Assembly (NCBI GenBank): GCA_032719365.1
Contig: CM064873.1
Location: 382,001 to 446,000 of the forward strand
Reading direction: 5' to 3'
From: Prinsepia uniflora
Taxonomy: Eukaryota > Streptophyta > Magnoliopsida > Rosales > Rosaceae
DNA length: 64,000 bases
This document shows positions 61,609 to 64,000 of this stretch, piece after piece. The notes under the pieces were generated by a model. The model saw only the letters and a program-made list of their open reading frames with translations. It was not told where the DNA came from and made no database searches. The stretch's first letter is position 1; each line of letters begins with the position of its first letter. The translations under genes were made by a program, and so were the position numbers.

Positions 61609-64000
61609 CCCCTATTTTGAAATTTCAATGAAATTCAACTCTTTTTGCTTCAAAAATACGTAAAAAATAGCTTAGGGGCATCATGAATGGCAAGACATGC
61701 AAAATGGCATTTATTACTTTGGAAAATATTGTGTAGTTGAAATATTTCACGAAATCACGCCAGCTGCATTTTTTTTTCCAAAAAATGTGAGAGTTAATAC
61801 TCATTATTTTTCGTCGATCTTTGAAATTTCATTAAAAGTATCAAAATAATTATTTTGTTTTCATTCTCTTCAATCCGCAAGATGCTTTGAAGTTGAGGGG
61901 GATGTTTTTTAAAGGCCTTCTGACCCTAGACTCACTTCGCACCCTGCCACGAAATTCGAGTTTTTTTTATTAAAAAAATGTGTAACCAATTGTTAACGGG
62001 CATCTTGAATTGCAAGACATGTCTCAAATGACATTTAATAATTTGTCTAATTTGCATTTAAAATATTTCTCGAAATCTCAACAGTTACATTTTTTTTAAT
62101 AAAAAATATGAGCTATAACTCACGATTTTTGGTCGATTTTTGAAATTTCTTCGAAAGTATTGGAATACTTGTTTTATTTACATTCTTTTAACTCCGAAAG
62201 ATACTTTAAATTTGAGGGGGGCGTTTTCAAAAGGCCTTCAAACCACTAGACTCACATAGCACCATGTTTTGAAATTTCACTAAAATTCAATTTTTTTCTT
62301 AAAAAATGCGTAAAAATAGCTAAAGGGCATCCAGAATGGCAGGAAATGTCCCAAATGAAATTTAATACGTTGGCTAATTTTCAGTTGAATTATCTCACGA
62401 AATCCAAACAATTGCATTTTTTTACAAAAAAATGTAATAACTCAAGATTTTTGGTCGTTTTTTGAAATTTCTTCAAATGTATTGATATATTTATTTTATT
62501 TCGATTCTTTTCACTCTGTAAGATACATTGAAGTTAAGGGGGATGTTTTCTAAAGGCCTTCAGACACATATACTCACATAGCGCCCTGTTATTAAAATTT
62601 CAATGAAATTCGACTTTTTTTTTTTTGTTAAAGTGAGCTATAAATCACAATTTTTGGTTGACTTTGAAATTTCTTCAAAAAGTATCGAAATACTTATTTT
62701 CTTTTCATTCTTTTCACTCTTCAAGATACTTTAAAGTTGAGAGGGATATTTTCAAAAGGCCTTCAAACCACTAGACTCACATAGCACCCTGTTATGAAAT
62801 TTCAAAGAAATTCAACTTTTTTTGCTTAAAAAATGCATAAAAAATAGCTAAGGGGCAACTTCAATAGCAGGACATATCCCAAATGACACTTAATATTTTG
62901 GCTAATTTTCAGTTGAATCATCTCACGAAATCCCAACAATTGCATTTTTTACAAAAAAAAAAATGTGAGATATAACTTACGATTTTTGGTCCATTTTTGA
63001 AATTTCTTCAAAAGTATCGAAATACTTATTTTATTTTCATTCTTTTCACTCTGTAAGATACTTTGAAGTTGAGGGCGATGTTTTCTATATGCCTTCAGGC
63101 CCCTAGACTCACATAGCACCCTATTATTAAAATTTCAATTAAATTCGACTTTTTTTTTTGTTAAAAAATGCTTTAAAAAATAACTAAGGGGCATCGTGAA
63201 AGGCAAGACATGTCCCAAATGGCATTTAATAGTTTGGCTAATTTACAGTTAAAATATTTCACTAAATCCCAACAGTTGCATTTTTTACCCAAAAAAAAAA
63301 TATGAGTTAAAACTCACGATTTTTTGTTGATTTTTGAAATTTCTTCAAAAGTATCGAAATATTTATTTATTTTCATTCTTTTCCCTCTTAATGATACTTT
63401 AAATTGGACGGGGTTGTTTTCTAATAGTTGTCAAACCGTTAGACTCACATAGCACCCTATTATGAAATTTCAACAAAATTCAACTTTTTTTGCTTAAAAA
63501 CTACGTAAAAAATAGCTAAGGGGCATCGTCAATGGCAGGCATCTCCCAATTGGCATTTAATACTTTGGCTAATTTTCAGTTGAATTTTCTCACGAAATCC
63601 CAACAATTTCATTTTTTTACAAAAAAAAAAATGTGAGCTCACGATTTTTTGTCAATTTTTGAAATTTCTACTAAAGTATCAAAATATTTATCGTATCTCC
63701 ATTCTTTTCACTCTGTAAGATACTTTGAAGTTAAGGGGAATGTTTTCCAAAGGCTTTCAAACCTCTAGACACATATAGGACCATGTTATTTAACTTCAAT
63801 GAAATTCAACTTTTTTTGCTTAAAAAATGCATAAAAAATAGCTAAGGGGCATCCTGAATGGCAGGACATGTCCCAAATGGCATTTAATACTTTGGCTAAT
63901 TTGTAGTTAAACTATTTCACAAAATCCCAATAATTGTTTTTTTTTTAAATGTAAGCTATAACTCTCGATTTTTGCGCGATTTTTTAAATTTCTTCAAAAG

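Larger units (their letters stand above)
47084..64000 (+). repeat. Tandem satellite array, monomer about 326 bp, runs off the right edge
   Basis: The same unit repeats head to tail about 48-50 times. Order within a unit: TTTTTTACAAAAAATGTGAG, CTATAACTCACGATTTTTGG, GAAATTTCTTCAAAAGTATC, GAAATACTTATTTTATTTCC, ATTCTTTTCACTCTGCAAGA, TACTTTGAAGTTGAGGGGGA, TGTTTTCTAAAGGCCTTCAG, ACCACTAGACTCACATAGCA, CCCTGTTATGAAATTTCAAT, then AAAATAGCTAAGGGGCATCC, TGAATGGCAGGACATGTCCC, AAATGACATTTAATACTTTG, GCTAATTTGCAGTTAAAATA and TTTCACGAAATCCCAACAGT. Spacing measured on GGACATGTCC-type words is about 325-331 bp in full units (for example 52517 to about 52842); shorter units occur around 49.1-49.6 and 56.0-56.3 kb. 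Units differ by roughly 10-20 percent by eye. I cannot say whether it is centromeric, subtelomeric or interstitial. Confidence 0.95.

Noticed and set aside
47084..64000. CRISPR-like array
   Set aside because: Units are about 326 bp, contiguous and without short repeats separated by unique spacers; the window is plant nuclear DNA.

Overview
This is a window of nuclear genome from a flowering plant, very probably a eudicot. The evidence is intron-rich genes for plant-type proteins (a NusB-domain protein with a transit-like N terminus, an ECT2-like YTH reader, a short PPR protein, a 200-residue TBP), plant site II and telo-box promoter motifs, and abundant plant transposon types. The species cannot be named from this sequence. 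I rebuilt all gene models by eye from splice sites; every complete model stays in frame from start to stop.

Layout. 336-2308 (-): 5' part of the glucosidase II beta subunit gene, running off the left edge. 3063-6355 (+): NusB-domain protein, divergent from the first gene, with a MITE in intron 3. 7732-20248: a nest of solo LTRs of one family stacked inside each other, each level marked by a 5-bp target duplication; it contains G-box-rich arrays and 5S rRNA-derived sequence. 20417-20735: a second 5S-derived relic. About 20.9-23.8 kb: a non-coding locus with a ribosome-biogenesis-type promoter and three box C/D snoRNA candidates whose guides match 25S rRNA. 24190-27518 (-): PPR protein like At4g18975. 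29264-32945 (+): YTH-domain m6A reader of the ECT2 type. 34207-37415 (+): branched-chain keto acid dehydrogenase E1 beta. 38099-40863 (-): TATA-binding protein, with its stop codon split by an intron.

From 41.8 kb to the right edge the window is repeat-dominated: a 3.0-kb Mutator-like element with a 9-bp target duplication and long tandem-repeat arms in inverted orientation (41821-44827), dead LINE and copia fragments (45.2-47.1 kb), then a tandem satellite of roughly 326-bp monomers from about 47084 to the end (about 17 kb, array not closed). Two insertions with perfect target duplications sit in the array: a 571-bp hAT-type MITE and a 441-bp solo LTR related to the family in the nest.

The six protein genes are unrelated housekeeping functions (ER glycoprotein quality control, probable plastid RNA metabolism, m6A reading, mitochondrial amino-acid catabolism, basal transcription) and do not form a pathway. 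The most unusual content is in the repeats and the snoRNA locus. Database identity of every repeat family and all expression claims are untested here.
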